Of a stretch of 64,000 nucleotides of DNA, positions 8,869-18,162 are shown one piece after another. Both the position numbers and the translations under genes were made by a program. Below the pieces are notes generated by a model. The model ran no database searches. It worked only from the letters and a program-made list of their open reading frames with translations, and was not told the origin of the DNA. How positions within the stretch are numbered: the first letter of the stretch is position 1; the number at the start of each line of letters is the position of its first letter. This DNA comes from Vagococcus lutrae (GTDB taxonomy: Bacteria; Bacillota; Bacilli; Lactobacillales; Vagococcaceae), in NCBI RefSeq assembly GCF_003987555.1, contig NZ_NGJW01000002.1:124001-188000 (forward strand). The letters run 5' to 3'.

Positions 8869-8972
8869 ATGTTTATTTTATTAAATTCTTTCACATTTTT
8901 CATGAATTTGTTATGATAATTGGTATGATAGAATTATGATGTATCATGATGAGAGAAAGAAGGTTATTTTAT

Positions 8973-9728
8973 ATGAGAAAAAAATGGTTAACAGCTGCAG
9001 TCATTGGCTTATGCGGATTGACACTTGCCGCTTGTCAAAATCAAACAGATTCTTCAAAAAACGAACAAACCGCGACATCAGAAACAGCAAAAGTCGTGGA
9101 TTTTAAATCATTAACGCTACCTCAGTTATCTGAAGAAGTCGCTGAAGATGAAGCTTTAGTCGCAATGGAAACTTCTATGGGGACGATTAAAATTAAATTA
9201 TTCCCGAAATACGCGCCAAAAACAGTCGAAAACTTTGTAACACATGCTAAAGAAGGTTACTACGATGGATTAATTTTCCATCGCGTAATTGATAACTTTA
9301 TGATTCAAGGCGGTGACCCAAAAGGAACAGGTACTGGCGGTGAAAGTATCTGGGGAGAGCCTTTTGAAGATGAGTTAAATCATGAATTGTATAATTTAAG
9401 AGGCGCACTCTCAATGGCGAACTCTGGTCCTGATACAAACGGCAGTCAATTTTTCATCGTTCAAAATCACGATGATCAATCAGACGGTTTATTAACGGAT
9501 GAATATCCGCAAGCAATTATTGACGCCTATAAAAATGGAGGGGCCTTTTATCTAGACTACGCATTTGAAGGTAGCCCATCGAGTCACACGGTCTTTGGTC
9601 AAGTTATTGAAGGCATGGATGTGGTTGACAAGATTGCTGAAACAGAAACAGATGCCAAAACAGACCGTCCTGTCGAAGACGTGACGATTAAAAAAATTGA
9701 AATTTTAAAAGATATACCGAAAAAATAA
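8973..9728 (+). CDS. Cyclophilin-type peptidyl-prolyl isomerase lipoprotein
   Basis: A 251-residue secreted lipoprotein: a lipobox LAAC puts the lipid-modified Cys at residue 21, then a Ser/Thr/Glu-rich linker, then a cyclophilin domain from about residue 60. Active-site motifs FHRVIDNFMIQGGDP and SMANSGPDTNGSQFFI are intact, so cis-trans prolyl isomerase activity on exported proteins is expected at the outer face of the membrane. ATG 8973 is preferred to ATG 8946 because AGAAGG precedes it and it gives a proper signal peptide (RKKW, then hydrophobic core). It is a monocistronic gene with its own terminator. Confidence 0.92.
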   Translation: MRKKWLTAAVIGLCGLTLAACQNQTDSSKNEQTATSETAKVVDFKSLTLPQLSEEVAEDEALVAMETSMGTIKIKLFPKYAPKTVENFVTHAKEGYYDGLIFHRVIDNFMIQGGDPKGTGTGGESIWGEPFEDELNHELYNLRGALSMANSGPDTNGSQFFIVQNHDDQSDGLLTDEYPQAIIDAYKNGGAFYLDYAFEGSPSSHTVFGQVIEGMDVVDKIAETETDAKTDRPVEDVTIKKIEILKDIPKK

Positions 9729-9731
9729 ACC

Positions 9732-9774
9732 AAACTAGCTCACTTGAAAGAAACAAGTGAGCTAGTTTTCTTTG
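9732..9774 (+). terminator. Terminator of the cyclophilin gene
   Basis: A perfect 15-bp stem (9732-9746 with 9754-9768, AAAGAAA loop) followed by TTTCTTTG. Confidence 0.9.
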
Positions 9775-9836
9775 TTGTTTAATTTAAAATTAAGGTTTGA
9801 GCGTTTTCTTCCTTTATCGTTGGTTTTCTGATAAAC

Positions 9837-9876
9837 TTCTAACGTATATATAAAACATGTTTATATTATGTTAGAA
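9837..9876 (+). promoter_or_regulatory. Large imperfect palindrome in the mvaS leader
   Basis: TTCTAAC (9837-9843) and GTTAGAA (9870-9876) flank AT-rich arms symmetric around CATG, giving about 17 pairs with two single-base bulges. It lies 14 bases upstream of the mvaS start, between any promoter and the ribosome-binding site. It could be an operator or an RNA hairpin. Confidence 0.55.
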
Positions 9877-9890
9877 AGTAGGAATTTAAT

Positions 9891-11069
9891 ATGAAAATAG
9901 GGATTGATCAACTACACGTTTATACTCCCTCTCTTTACCTCGATTTAAAAGATTTAGCGAAAGCACGTCAAGTAGACCCAGATAAATACACGATTGGTAT
10001 CGGACAGGACCGAATGGGCATTAATCCTATCACACAGGATACCGTTTCAATGGCAGCCAATGCCGCATTTCCACTCATTAACGCTAGAAATGCGAGTGAA
10101 ATTGATATGATTATTTTAGCAACCGAGTCTGGAACTGACTATTCTAAATCGGGTGCGACTTATTTGCACGACTTATTAGCAATTCAACCTTTCGCACGAG
10201 CAATCGAAGTCAAACAAGCTTGTTATAGCGGAACTGCTGGTATTATGATGGCTTATGACTACGTGAGTAATCATCCCGACCGTAAAGTTTTAGTTGTCGC
10301 ATCTGACATCGCTCGATATGGACTAGGAACTGCTGGAGAAGTCACACAGGGAGCTGGCGCCGTCGCAATGATTATAAGTCAAAACCCACGAGTTTTGACT
10401 TTAAACAACGACTCTGTTCCTTACACCTTTCATAATTTTGATTTTTGGCGTCCTAACTACGCTAAAAATGCGTTAGTCGATGGAAAATATTCCAACCAAG
10501 CTTATATCGACGCTTTTCAAAAAACTTGGAATGAACATCAACGCCGTCATCATACCACTTTAGATGCACTAGCTGCTGTCTGTTTCCATCTTCCTTATTC
10601 TAAAATGGGCAAAAAAGCACTCACTACTATTTTAGATGAAGAAAGTGACACAACTAACCGATTACTAACACGTTATGAAAAAAGTGTTCAGTACACACGC
10701 CAAATTGGGAATATTTACACAGGCTCACTTTACTTAGGGTTTGCCTCCTTACTCGATTTAGATGAGAGTTTAAATGCAGGAGAGACTATCGGGTTCTTTA
10801 GTTACGGGTCAGGTTCCGTGGCGGAGTTCTTTACAGGAGAACTAGTAGAAAACTATCGCCACCACCTTTACACATCTGACCATGAGAAAATGCTAAGCCA
10901 GCGCTATCCATTAACGATAGAAGAATATGAAACAACATTTTTAGAATCGTTACCAGAAGACGGAAGCTCTGTCGCACTATCACACCCTCAGGATAAAGCA
11001 GTGATACAATTAGCCGCGATGGATCAGCATCGCCGTATCTATCAAATTTATGACAAAGTGGAGCAATAA
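9891..11069 (+). CDS. mvaS: Hydroxymethylglutaryl-CoA synthase
   Basis: A 392-residue HMG-CoA synthase (acetyl-CoA + acetoacetyl-CoA to HMG-CoA), the first committed step of the mevalonate pathway. The catalytic triad is visible: E79 in LATES, the acyl-carrying C111 in KQACYSGTAG and H232 in CFHLPYSKMG. AGTAGGAA precedes ATG 9891. It starts the isoprenoid operon, and mvaA follows after 3 bases. No acetoacetyl-CoA thiolase is in the window, so that enzyme must be elsewhere. Length is normal for bacterial MvaS. Confidence 0.96.
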   Translation: MKIGIDQLHVYTPSLYLDLKDLAKARQVDPDKYTIGIGQDRMGINPITQDTVSMAANAAFPLINARNASEIDMIILATESGTDYSKSGATYLHDLLAIQPFARAIEVKQACYSGTAGIMMAYDYVSNHPDRKVLVVASDIARYGLGTAGEVTQGAGAVAMIISQNPRVLTLNNDSVPYTFHNFDFWRPNYAKNALVDGKYSNQAYIDAFQKTWNEHQRRHHTTLDALAAVCFHLPYSKMGKKALTTILDEESDTTNRLLTRYEKSVQYTRQIGNIYTGSLYLGFASLLDLDESLNAGETIGFFSYGSGSVAEFFTGELVENYRHHLYTSDHEKMLSQRYPLTIEEYETTFLESLPEDGSSVALSHPQDKAVIQLAAMDQHRRIYQIYDKVEQ

Positions 11070-11072
11070 AAA

Positions 11073-12356
11073 ATGACAGATAAACGAAAATTTTATCAAT
11101 TAACACCACAAGAGCGTCGTGATGAGCTAGTCCATCAACAGGTTCTTTCGACAGAAAGTGCCCGAATCCTTACTGAACAGCCAGCGTTAACAGAGGATGT
11201 CGCTAATCATTTAATTGAAAATCAAATCGGACAGTTTAGTTTACCGCTCGGTGTGGTCAACCATATTTCGATTAATCATCAAGACGTTATCGTGCCAATG
11301 GTTACAGAAGAGCCTTCCGTAGTAGCAGCTGCCAATCATGCGGCAAAAATTTTCAACCAAGCAGGTGGTGTCATCACTCATACCTCTGAACGATTACTGA
11401 CAGGTCAAATTATCTTTACCTACTCGTCAACAATTGCGAACCATTTACCTTTGTCCTCAAGCGACTTAGCAGCTATCAAGACGCTCGCTAAAGAAGCACA
11501 TCCTTCTATCGTAAAACGCGGCGGTGGGTTAAGTCACATTGAGACGACTATTATAGAAGATGAGAATGACACGCCCTCATTTGTTACTTTTTATGTTCAC
11601 GTTGACGTTCAAGAGGCAATGGGCGCAAATATTATCAATACTATTTTAGAAGGAATAACACCCTACTTAGAAAGTAAATTTGAGACACAAGCGTTAATGA
11701 GCATTTTAAGTAATCACAATCAACATGCTTGTACTACGGCAAAAATCACACTTCCTTTTATCCTATTAGGTCAATCTGACACCGAAAAAGGAAAAGACTT
11801 AGCCAAGAAAATTGTCTTAGCAACCCAATATGCTAACTTAGACCCTTATCGTGCTGTGACACATAATAAAGGGATTATGAATGGTGTTGAAGCCGTAGTA
11901 CTTGCTTCTGGCAATGATACACGCGCAGCAAATGCTAGTATTCATGCTCATGCGGCTAAAAATGGTCGCTATCAAAGTTTAACAAAATGGCAACTAAGTG
12001 ACGAAGCCCTCGAAGGCGAAATAACCTTACCTTTATTATTAGGAGCAGTAGGTGGCGCAATCAATGTTATACCGACAGCTAAAGTCGCTCAAGAAATCGC
12101 AAATGTCACACACGCGTATCAGTGGTCAGAAATTGCCGCTGCCATTGGATTGGCACAAAACTTTGCTGCTTTACGCGCACTAGTAACCGACGGTATTCAA
12201 AAAGGACACATGCGCTTACATGCACAATCACTAGCAATTACTGTTGGGGCAAAAGATAACGAGATTCAACAAGTGGCCGCTAAGTTAACGGCTCTTAAAA
12301 CATATAACCAAGAACAAGCAAAAGCGATTTTAAGCGAATTAAGGAATAAATCATAA
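11073..12356 (+). CDS. mvaA: Class II HMG-CoA reductase (stand-alone)
   Basis: A 427-residue class II HMG-CoA reductase that makes mevalonate from HMG-CoA with two NAD(P)H. Motifs: ENQIGQFSLPLGV near residue 50, the glutamate-bearing TEEPSVVAAANHAAK near 80, EAMGANIINTILEG and HNKGIMNG in the middle. A C-terminal flap domain follows. It begins directly at the HMGR domain with no N-terminal thiolase, unlike the roughly 800-residue bifunctional MvaE of enterococci. It is coupled to mvaS with a 3-base gap. Cofactor preference (NADH or NADPH) cannot be told. Confidence 0.95.
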   Translation: MTDKRKFYQLTPQERRDELVHQQVLSTESARILTEQPALTEDVANHLIENQIGQFSLPLGVVNHISINHQDVIVPMVTEEPSVVAAANHAAKIFNQAGGVITHTSERLLTGQIIFTYSSTIANHLPLSSSDLAAIKTLAKEAHPSIVKRGGGLSHIETTIIEDENDTPSFVTFYVHVDVQEAMGANIINTILEGITPYLESKFETQALMSILSNHNQHACTTAKITLPFILLGQSDTEKGKDLAKKIVLATQYANLDPYRAVTHNKGIMNGVEAVVLASGNDTRAANASIHAHAAKNGRYQSLTKWQLSDEALEGEITLPLLLGAVGGAINVIPTAKVAQEIANVTHAYQWSEIAAAIGLAQNFAALRALVTDGIQKGHMRLHAQSLAITVGAKDNEIQQVAAKLTALKTYNQEQAKAILSELRNKS

Positions 12357-12447
12357 AAAAAGTTTAAAATATGAACGAGCTGTTCTATAATTGAAAAAGT
12401 TGCGTTACACTCAATATAATGGCGTCAAAACTGAAGGAGGCTATATT

Positions 12448-12687
12448 GTGAAAAAACAATGGATTAGTGTCTGGCAAGATTTTGTCGGCGTAAATGATTT
12501 AATCAAAGCATTTATCCTTGCAAGTATTCCTACCCTACTCGGATACTTTCTTGCCAATGATACCAATACGACTCAGCAATTATTTTTTGGCTTAGCCGGT
12601 GCCGTTATCGGCTTTCTTTTAAATACATTTTTAATAAAACCTAAGCGTATCGTTATTATTGGAGAAAAACAGGAGGATTCCTTATGA
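12448..12687 (+). CDS. Small two-span membrane protein, partner of TctA-like permease
   Basis: A 79-residue protein starting at GTG 12448, chosen because AAGGAGG ends 8 bases upstream; the frame is open further but has no other good site. Two hydrophobic segments are visible, about residues 19-35 (KAFILASIPTLLGYFLA) and 46-62 (FFGLAGAVIGFLLNTFL), followed by a basic tail. It overlaps the next gene by 4 bases (ATGA), so the two are translationally coupled. By position it could be a reduced TctB-like small subunit of the permease, but sequence similarity to TctB was not established; the family is not recognised. Confidence 0.75.
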   Translation: MKKQWISVWQDFVGVNDLIKAFILASIPTLLGYFLANDTNTTQQLFFGLAGAVIGFLLNTFLIKPKRIVIIGEKQEDSL

Positions 12688-14036
12688 GTTTGCTTATATT
12701 AGGTCAAATGGTGCTAGCAGCATTGCTTGCCATTGTCTTATATATTTTTATCGGTTTTATACCTGGCACAGATGAAACTTCCGTGCTACTTCCCATCTCT
12801 ATGGCAGTAATTTTATCTGGAATTAATCCAATCGTCGCACTGACTTTCTTCGTTGCGTCTTTCGTTACACTAGGTTTAATGAATTTAATGCCAACTCTTA
12901 TCGTTGGCTTGCCCGGTGGCGTAATGTCTTCTCCGATTGTCGAACATTCATTAATGTTGAAAAAAGAAGGACGTACCGCAATCGCAATCAAAAAAGGTGC
13001 AGTCGGAAGTCTAATCGGAGTATTGGTAGCATTGCCCACCAGTTTAACTATTTCAAAATTAATCATGCCCTATGTTGATTTTTTAAAAGATAACGCCAGT
13101 TGGTTTTTCATCGGTGGGGCATTATTTTTAGCTCTTTTAAGTAGTAGTAAAATTATCTCCGTTTTAAGTATCGTGCCACTAGCACTTCTTTTTCAGGGGT
13201 TACGGCAAGTTTACTGGGAGTTAGGTATCGTGCCACTCGAAAAGAATATTACCACCTCTTTCTTTTTAGGTATTACCGTGGCGCCTCTACTCTTAACACT
13301 ACTATCTCTCTTTAATAAAGAAAAACGTGAACAAGAAATCATTGAAACAATCCCACCTACATATATTCCTGCGATTAAAAATGAAAGTTTAAGTCCTTTC
13401 AACGTCCTATCAAAAAGCGAGTTGATTAGTAGTGTGGGTGCTAGTTTTATTGCAAACTTTTTGTTCGTTCTAAGTCCTGTCGGGCTAACTATTCTTTTTG
13501 GCGAACTAGCTGGTAAAAAAGAAAAAAATCCGATTAAAAAAGCGGAAACGAGTATTGTAACTATGAGTGCTTTAGCACAGAGTACCTATCTCTCTGGCTT
13601 AATGATTAGTATGATTGCATTGGGGATTCCTTTATCGCCCTCTGCTATTGGTCCGGGAGCAGCATTTTTTAATGCCCCACCTGTGTTTGATATTAGTCAA
13701 CAACAAACGATAAAATCTGTGCTAACGTCTCCACAACTGATGCTAGCTTTTGCAATCGGTAGTCTGCTAGCCATTAGTATCGTCTATATCGTCGCTATGC
13801 GTCTAGCAGCGCCTATTACCACTTTTGTTTTACAAAAAATACCGCATGAAGCAATTTTAGGGTTATTTATTTCATTAATACTCTTACTTGGCTATATGGA
13901 TGCTGGACTGTTAAACTTGTTTGGTATTTTACTGATTGGGATTACATCCGGTACATTAAATCGTTTAGGTGTAAATTACGGCGTGCAGTTTATGACTCTG
14001 TATGCAGCACCTGCTCTTTTACAATTATTTAGTTAA
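12684..14036 (+). CDS. TctA-like polytopic membrane permease
   Basis: A 450-residue protein with about ten to twelve hydrophobic segments. An N-terminal IGFIPGTDETSVLLPISMA and a PTLIVGLPGGVMSSP loop recall the glycine/proline motifs of TctA subunits of tripartite carboxylate transporters. A second half with IALGIPLSPSAIGPGAAF looks like an internal repeat of the same motif. No TctC-type binding protein is encoded nearby. It lies between mvaA (makes mevalonate) and mvk (uses it), overlapping the small membrane gene before it and ending 20 bases before mvk. Moving mevalonate or a related carboxylate is an attractive inference, not a demonstrated function. Confidence 0.7.
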   Translation: MSLLILGQMVLAALLAIVLYIFIGFIPGTDETSVLLPISMAVILSGINPIVALTFFVASFVTLGLMNLMPTLIVGLPGGVMSSPIVEHSLMLKKEGRTAIAIKKGAVGSLIGVLVALPTSLTISKLIMPYVDFLKDNASWFFIGGALFLALLSSSKIISVLSIVPLALLFQGLRQVYWELGIVPLEKNITTSFFLGITVAPLLLTLLSLFNKEKREQEIIETIPPTYIPAIKNESLSPFNVLSKSELISSVGASFIANFLFVLSPVGLTILFGELAGKKEKNPIKKAETSIVTMSALAQSTYLSGLMISMIALGIPLSPSAIGPGAAFFNAPPVFDISQQQTIKSVLTSPQLMLAFAIGSLLAISIVYIVAMRLAAPITTFVLQKIPHEAILGLFISLILLLGYMDAGLLNLFGILLIGITSGTLNRLGVNYGVQFMTLYAAPALLQLFS

Positions 14037-14056
14037 ATCATTTTGGAGGTTACAGT

Positions 14057-15001
14057 ATGAAAGCACTTGGGTTTGGTCAAGCCAACGGCAAGATTATTTT
14101 AATGGGAGAACACGCAGTTGTTTATGGTGAGCCTTCTATTGCCATTCCTTTTCCTGCAACACACATCCACGTTCATGTGACATCACATGACGAATTGTTT
14201 ATAGAATGTGATTTTTATAAAGGGCTGGTTTTAGAAATGCCAGAGTTATTAGAAAGCTTACATAAAGCGATTGACGTTACTTTAGAACGGCTCGGGCAGG
14301 ACGAAACAGTTAAAATCATCATTGAAAGTACTATCCCCGCTGAAAGAGGCATGGGGTCAAGTGCTGCCGTTGCGGTTGCTACCGTTCGAGCGCTTTATGA
14401 CTACTTCCAAGTGCCACTTGAAAAAAGCACATTGTTAGAAATCGTCAATATTGCTGAAAAAATCGCTCACGGTAATCCCAGTGGGCTAGATGCTTTAATG
14501 ACCAGTAGCTCACAACCGTATACTTATACAAAAGGCAAAGCACCACTTCCTTTCACATTGGCAATGAGTGCGGTATTAGTTGTTGCTGATACAGGTGTGA
14601 CGGGTCAAACAAAAGCGGCTGTCGCAAGTATTGCTGAGAAAATCCAAGGAGAAAATGGTGCTCACTATCAACAAATGATTCGTGAATTAGGAAGTTTGAC
14701 GAGCGAGAGTCAACACTATATGCAAGAAGACGAACCTGCTTTATTAGGTAAAAACATGACAAAAGCTCATCGACTACTAGATAAACTGGGTGTCTCCAAT
14801 GCACTGCTTAATGAATTAGTAGAAGTTTCATTGAAAAATAATGCATACGGTGCTAAACTAACGGGTGGTGGCCGTGGCGGTTGTATGATTGCACTCGCTA
14901 AAAATCAACAAGATGCCACTATCATTGCTAACGCATTGAAAAAAGCTGGAGCCTATCAAACTTGGCTCTATGAAATGAGTGAAACAATAGATGAAAACTA
15001 G
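14057..15001 (+). CDS. mvk: Mevalonate kinase
   Basis: A 314-residue GHMP-family kinase that phosphorylates mevalonate to 5-phosphomevalonate with ATP. The N-terminal GKIILMGEHAVVYG motif, the ATP-binding PAERGMGSSAAVAVA loop (94-108), the catalytic aspartate D145 in NPSGLDAL and the C-terminal KLTGGGRGGCMIAL are all intact. GGAGG precedes the ATG. The end overlaps mvaD by 11 bases, so expression is tightly coupled. The order mvk-mvaD-mvaK2-fni is the common Firmicutes arrangement. Confidence 0.95.
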   Translation: MKALGFGQANGKIILMGEHAVVYGEPSIAIPFPATHIHVHVTSHDELFIECDFYKGLVLEMPELLESLHKAIDVTLERLGQDETVKIIIESTIPAERGMGSSAAVAVATVRALYDYFQVPLEKSTLLEIVNIAEKIAHGNPSGLDALMTSSSQPYTYTKGKAPLPFTLAMSAVLVVADTGVTGQTKAAVASIAEKIQGENGAHYQQMIRELGSLTSESQHYMQEDEPALLGKNMTKAHRLLDKLGVSNALLNELVEVSLKNNAYGAKLTGGGRGGCMIALAKNQQDATIIANALKKAGAYQTWLYEMSETIDEN

Positions 15002-15992
15002 TATAACCGCGCGTGCCCATACTAATATTGCCTTAATTAAATACTGGGGGAAACGTGATCAAAGACTATTTTTACCTACCAATAGTAGTCTTTCCTTAAC
15101 CTTAAATGAATTTTATACTGATACGAGAACAACATTTTTAGAAGATGAAGAGAGTGATCTCTTCTTTTTAAATGGCGTGAAACAATCCGACGCTGAGTTA
15201 AAAAAAGTTCAGCGCTTTTTAAATCTCTTTCGTGAACAGGCTGGAATAGAACAGCCGATACAAATCGAAAGTCATAACCACGTCCCTACTGCAGCAGGAT
15301 TAGCTTCGTCTGCTTCAGCCTATGCGGCGCTTGGTCTATCTTTAAACCATTTACTCGGTTTAAACATGCCACTCGGCCAACTATCAACTTTCGTAAGACA
15401 AGGTTCTGGTAGTGCAACGCGTAGCTTATTTGGCGGATTTGTCGAGTGGGATATGGGAACCGATAGTGAAAGTAGTCAGGCGATTCCTATTGATAATGCC
15501 GATTGGGATATCGCGATGATTACTGTACCTGTCAATACCAAGCAAAAAACACTATCAAGTCGTGAAGGCATGCAACGGACTGTTGAAACCTCTGCTTTCT
15601 ACCCTGCTTGGATTGAATCAGCTAAGTCTGATTTAATCGCTATTAAAGAAGCCATTAAAGATAAAGATTTCATCCGAATGGGAGAAATTACTGAAGCAAA
15701 CGGTATGAAGATGCACGGCACCATGCTTGGCGCCATCCCTCCTTTTAGTTATTGGGAACCTTTAACAGTAAGTGTTTTAAATCGCGTTCGAGAAATTAGA
15801 GAATCTTATGGACTGCCTTGTTATTTTACAATGGATGCTGGCCCAAACGTCAAAGTTTTATGTCGCTACTCAGACAGTCAAAAAATAAAAGAATTACTAG
15901 ATGACCGCTTTCCATCTACACCGTCGATTATATCCACCGTCGGACCTGGAGCTCATCTACTTGAAGAGAATACGAAAGGATGGTTGCCATGA
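14991..15992 (+). CDS. mvaD: Diphosphomevalonate decarboxylase
   Basis: A 333-residue GHMP enzyme that converts 5-diphosphomevalonate to isopentenyl diphosphate with ATP. Diagnostic motifs are NIALIKYWGKRD (residues 12-23), PTNSSLSLTL, the phosphate loop PTAAGLASSASAYAA (99-113), GSGSATRSLFGGF and the catalytic DAGPNVK near residue 283. It starts inside mvk (11-base overlap) and its TGA overlaps the mvaK2 ATG. Length and all motifs are standard. Confidence 0.96.
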   Translation: MKTSITARAHTNIALIKYWGKRDQRLFLPTNSSLSLTLNEFYTDTRTTFLEDEESDLFFLNGVKQSDAELKKVQRFLNLFREQAGIEQPIQIESHNHVPTAAGLASSASAYAALGLSLNHLLGLNMPLGQLSTFVRQGSGSATRSLFGGFVEWDMGTDSESSQAIPIDNADWDIAMITVPVNTKQKTLSSREGMQRTVETSAFYPAWIESAKSDLIAIKEAIKDKDFIRMGEITEANGMKMHGTMLGAIPPFSYWEPLTVSVLNRVREIRESYGLPCYFTMDAGPNVKVLCRYSDSQKIKELLDDRFPSTPSIISTVGPGAHLLEENTKGWLP

Positions 15993-17074
15993 TAGAAGCG
16001 AGTGCACCCGGTAAACTTTATATTGCAGGGGAATATGCTGTTTTAGAACCTGGGCAACCTGCGATACTTATCGCGCTAAATCAGTATATTACCGTCAAAT
16101 TGACAAAAACAGATACGCAAGGAAGTATTCGCTCAAGTTTAACCAACCACTTCCCTATTCCATGGACAAGACGAAACGGAAAAGTATTTATCGATGAACG
16201 AGAAAATCCTTTTGCCTATGTTGTACAAGCAATGACGATTACCGAAAAATACGCTGTCGCGCTAGGCAAAAAGGTCACCTTCTTTGATATTGAAATTCAA
16301 AGTGACCTAGACAATAAAGATGGTCGAAAATACGGTCTGGGTTCTAGTGGCGCCGTTACCGTGGCAACTATCAAAGCACTTTTAAAGTTTTATCAAGTCC
16401 CTTATGATAATGAACTAATTTATAAATTAGCAGCATTAGCCCATTTAGCAATCAATAGTAATGGCTCGTTTGGCGATTTAGCTGCAAGTACATATGGCGG
16501 ATGGATTGCTTACTCATGCTTTGATCGCGATTGGGTTCGAGAAAAATTAGTCACTGTGCCCATTTTGACGCTCTTAGAAGCAACTTGGCCGAAACTAGCC
16601 ATTGAAGCATTGACTCCCCCTGAAAACCTATCCTTATTAATTGGTTGGACGGGTTCTCCTGCTTCAACCACCCATCTTGTCGACCGTTTAAACGAAGAAA
16701 AAGATGAAATTTCGATTTACTATCGTCATTTTTTAGCTGATAGTCGTCAAGTCGTCCAAAGTATGATTGACGCCTTTAAAATACAAGATTTAACTGGCAT
16801 ACAACGAGGCATTCGTGCCAATCGACGTTTGTTACAAGACTTAGGTAAAAGCAGTGGCGTTCATATCGAAACACTTAGCCTTTACAATCTTTGTGAATCG
16901 GCAGAAGACATGGGTGGCGCTGCTAAATCATCTGGAGCAGGTGGCGGCGACTGTGGGATTGTCATTATTGATGAAAAAATTGATACACGTGAACTTTTTG
17001 CCAGTTGGAAAGATAATCACATCATACCTCTTCCACTAGCAGTTCATGAAGAACGGGAGTATACTCCTTTATGA
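15989..17074 (+). CDS. mvaK2: Phosphomevalonate kinase
   Basis: A 361-residue GHMP kinase for 5-phosphomevalonate to 5-diphosphomevalonate. Seen are SAPGKLYIAGEYAVLEPG at the N-terminus, KYGLGSSGAVTVATI as ATP loop, and GAAKSSGAGGGDCGI at the C-terminus. ATG 15989 is chosen over ATG 15980 because AAAGGA lies about 8 bases before it and it forms an ATGA overlap with the mvaD stop; the longer form would add three residues. It is followed 14 bases later by fni. Confidence 0.94.
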   Translation: MIEASAPGKLYIAGEYAVLEPGQPAILIALNQYITVKLTKTDTQGSIRSSLTNHFPIPWTRRNGKVFIDERENPFAYVVQAMTITEKYAVALGKKVTFFDIEIQSDLDNKDGRKYGLGSSGAVTVATIKALLKFYQVPYDNELIYKLAALAHLAINSNGSFGDLAASTYGGWIAYSCFDRDWVREKLVTVPILTLLEATWPKLAIEALTPPENLSLLIGWTGSPASTTHLVDRLNEEKDEISIYYRHFLADSRQVVQSMIDAFKIQDLTGIQRGIRANRRLLQDLGKSSGVHIETLSLYNLCESAEDMGGAAKSSGAGGGDCGIVIIDEKIDTRELFASWKDNHIIPLPLAVHEEREYTPL

Positions 17075-17088
17075 AATGAGGAAAAAAA

Positions 17089-18162
17089 TTGAGTATTCAT
17101 AAAAATCGAAAAGATGAACATGTCGCTTTAGCCGAATCTTTTTATAATAGTCGTCCTTTGCGTCATTTTGATTATTTACAATTTGTCCATCATTCCTTTC
17201 CAGAGATCAACCAAGCGAATGTTTCTTTAGAAACAAGATTTTCGAACATGAAGCTGACTTCCCCTTTTTACATTAACGGGATGACAGGTGGCAGTGATAA
17301 ATCTTATGAAATAAATCGCGATTTAGCGATAGTCGCGCGTGAAACAGGCTTGCTAATGGCGTCTGGTTCAGTCAGTGCGGGATTAAAACATCCTGAAACT
17401 GCAGAAAGCTATCGTGTCATTCGTCAAATGCACCCTGACGGCTATATACTCGCTAATCTAGGCCCTGAACACTCTTTAGAAAATGCCAAGCGAGCCATTG
17501 AATTATTAGAGGCTGACGGGATTCAAATTCATGTCAATGCCCCACAAGAACTAGTAATGCCAGAAGGTGAACGACAATTTGAAAAATGGCTGACCAATAT
17601 TGCGACCCTTACTCACTCACTCGATAAACCCGTGATAGTAAAAGAAGTCGGATTTGGAATGAGTGAGCGTACGATTCAACAACTCATGCAAGCAGGCGTC
17701 ACGACAGTCGATATTAGTGGTCGTGGTGGTACCAATTTTGTTCAAATCGAGAACGCACGACGTGAACATCAAGAACTATCGATTTTAGAAAATTGGGGAC
17801 AGTCGACGCCTATCTCATTAATCGAAGCACAGCGTGTCATGAACTCTATTGACATTCTAGCCTCTGGTGGTATCCAAAATCCAGTGGACGTTGTCAAAGC
17901 ACTGGCTTTAGGAGCTAAAGCGGTTGGTGTATCTGGATTCTTCTTGCATAGTGTCTTAAATCATGGTGTGAACGCTACGATTGAAACGGTTGTAGAATGG
18001 CAAAATACGATTCAAACGTTAATGACATTGCTAGGTCAAGAAAAAATTGAACAGCTCAAACAAACAGACGTTGTCATCCAAGGACCTGTTAAAGACTGGT
18101 GTGAAGCCCGTCAACTCCCTTGGCAAGCTTACGCACGACGATCTGATTTCAGGAAGAGTTAA
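17089..18162 (+). CDS. fni: Type 2 isopentenyl-diphosphate delta-isomerase (FMN-dependent)
   Basis: A 357-residue IDI-2 that interconverts IPP and DMAPP using FMN, NADPH and Mg. Motifs: MTGGSDKSYEINRDLA near residue 65, the VIVKEVGFGMS segment, DISGRGGTNF and the C-terminal flavin phosphate site LASGGIQNP / GAKAVGVSG. The start is TTG 17089, with GAGGA upstream and no in-frame ATG nearby that would keep the conserved N-terminus. It is the last gene of the mevalonate operon, and its stop codon lies inside the terminator loop. Confidence 0.94.
   Translation: MSIHKNRKDEHVALAESFYNSRPLRHFDYLQFVHHSFPEINQANVSLETRFSNMKLTSPFYINGMTGGSDKSYEINRDLAIVARETGLLMASGSVSAGLKHPETAESYRVIRQMHPDGYILANLGPEHSLENAKRAIELLEADGIQIHVNAPQELVMPEGERQFEKWLTNIATLTHSLDKPVIVKEVGFGMSERTIQQLMQAGVTTVDISGRGGTNFVQIENARREHQELSILENWGQSTPISLIEAQRVMNSIDILASGGIQNPVDVVKALALGAKAVGVSGFFLHSVLNHGVNATIETVVEWQNTIQTLMTLLGQEKIEQLKQTDVVIQGPVKDWCEARQLPWQAYARRSDFRKS

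Noticed and set aside
12704-13066. Minus-strand open frame opposite the TctA-like permease
   Set aside because: The sense frame has clear membrane helices, a 4-base coupling with its neighbour and operon context; the antisense frame has none of these.
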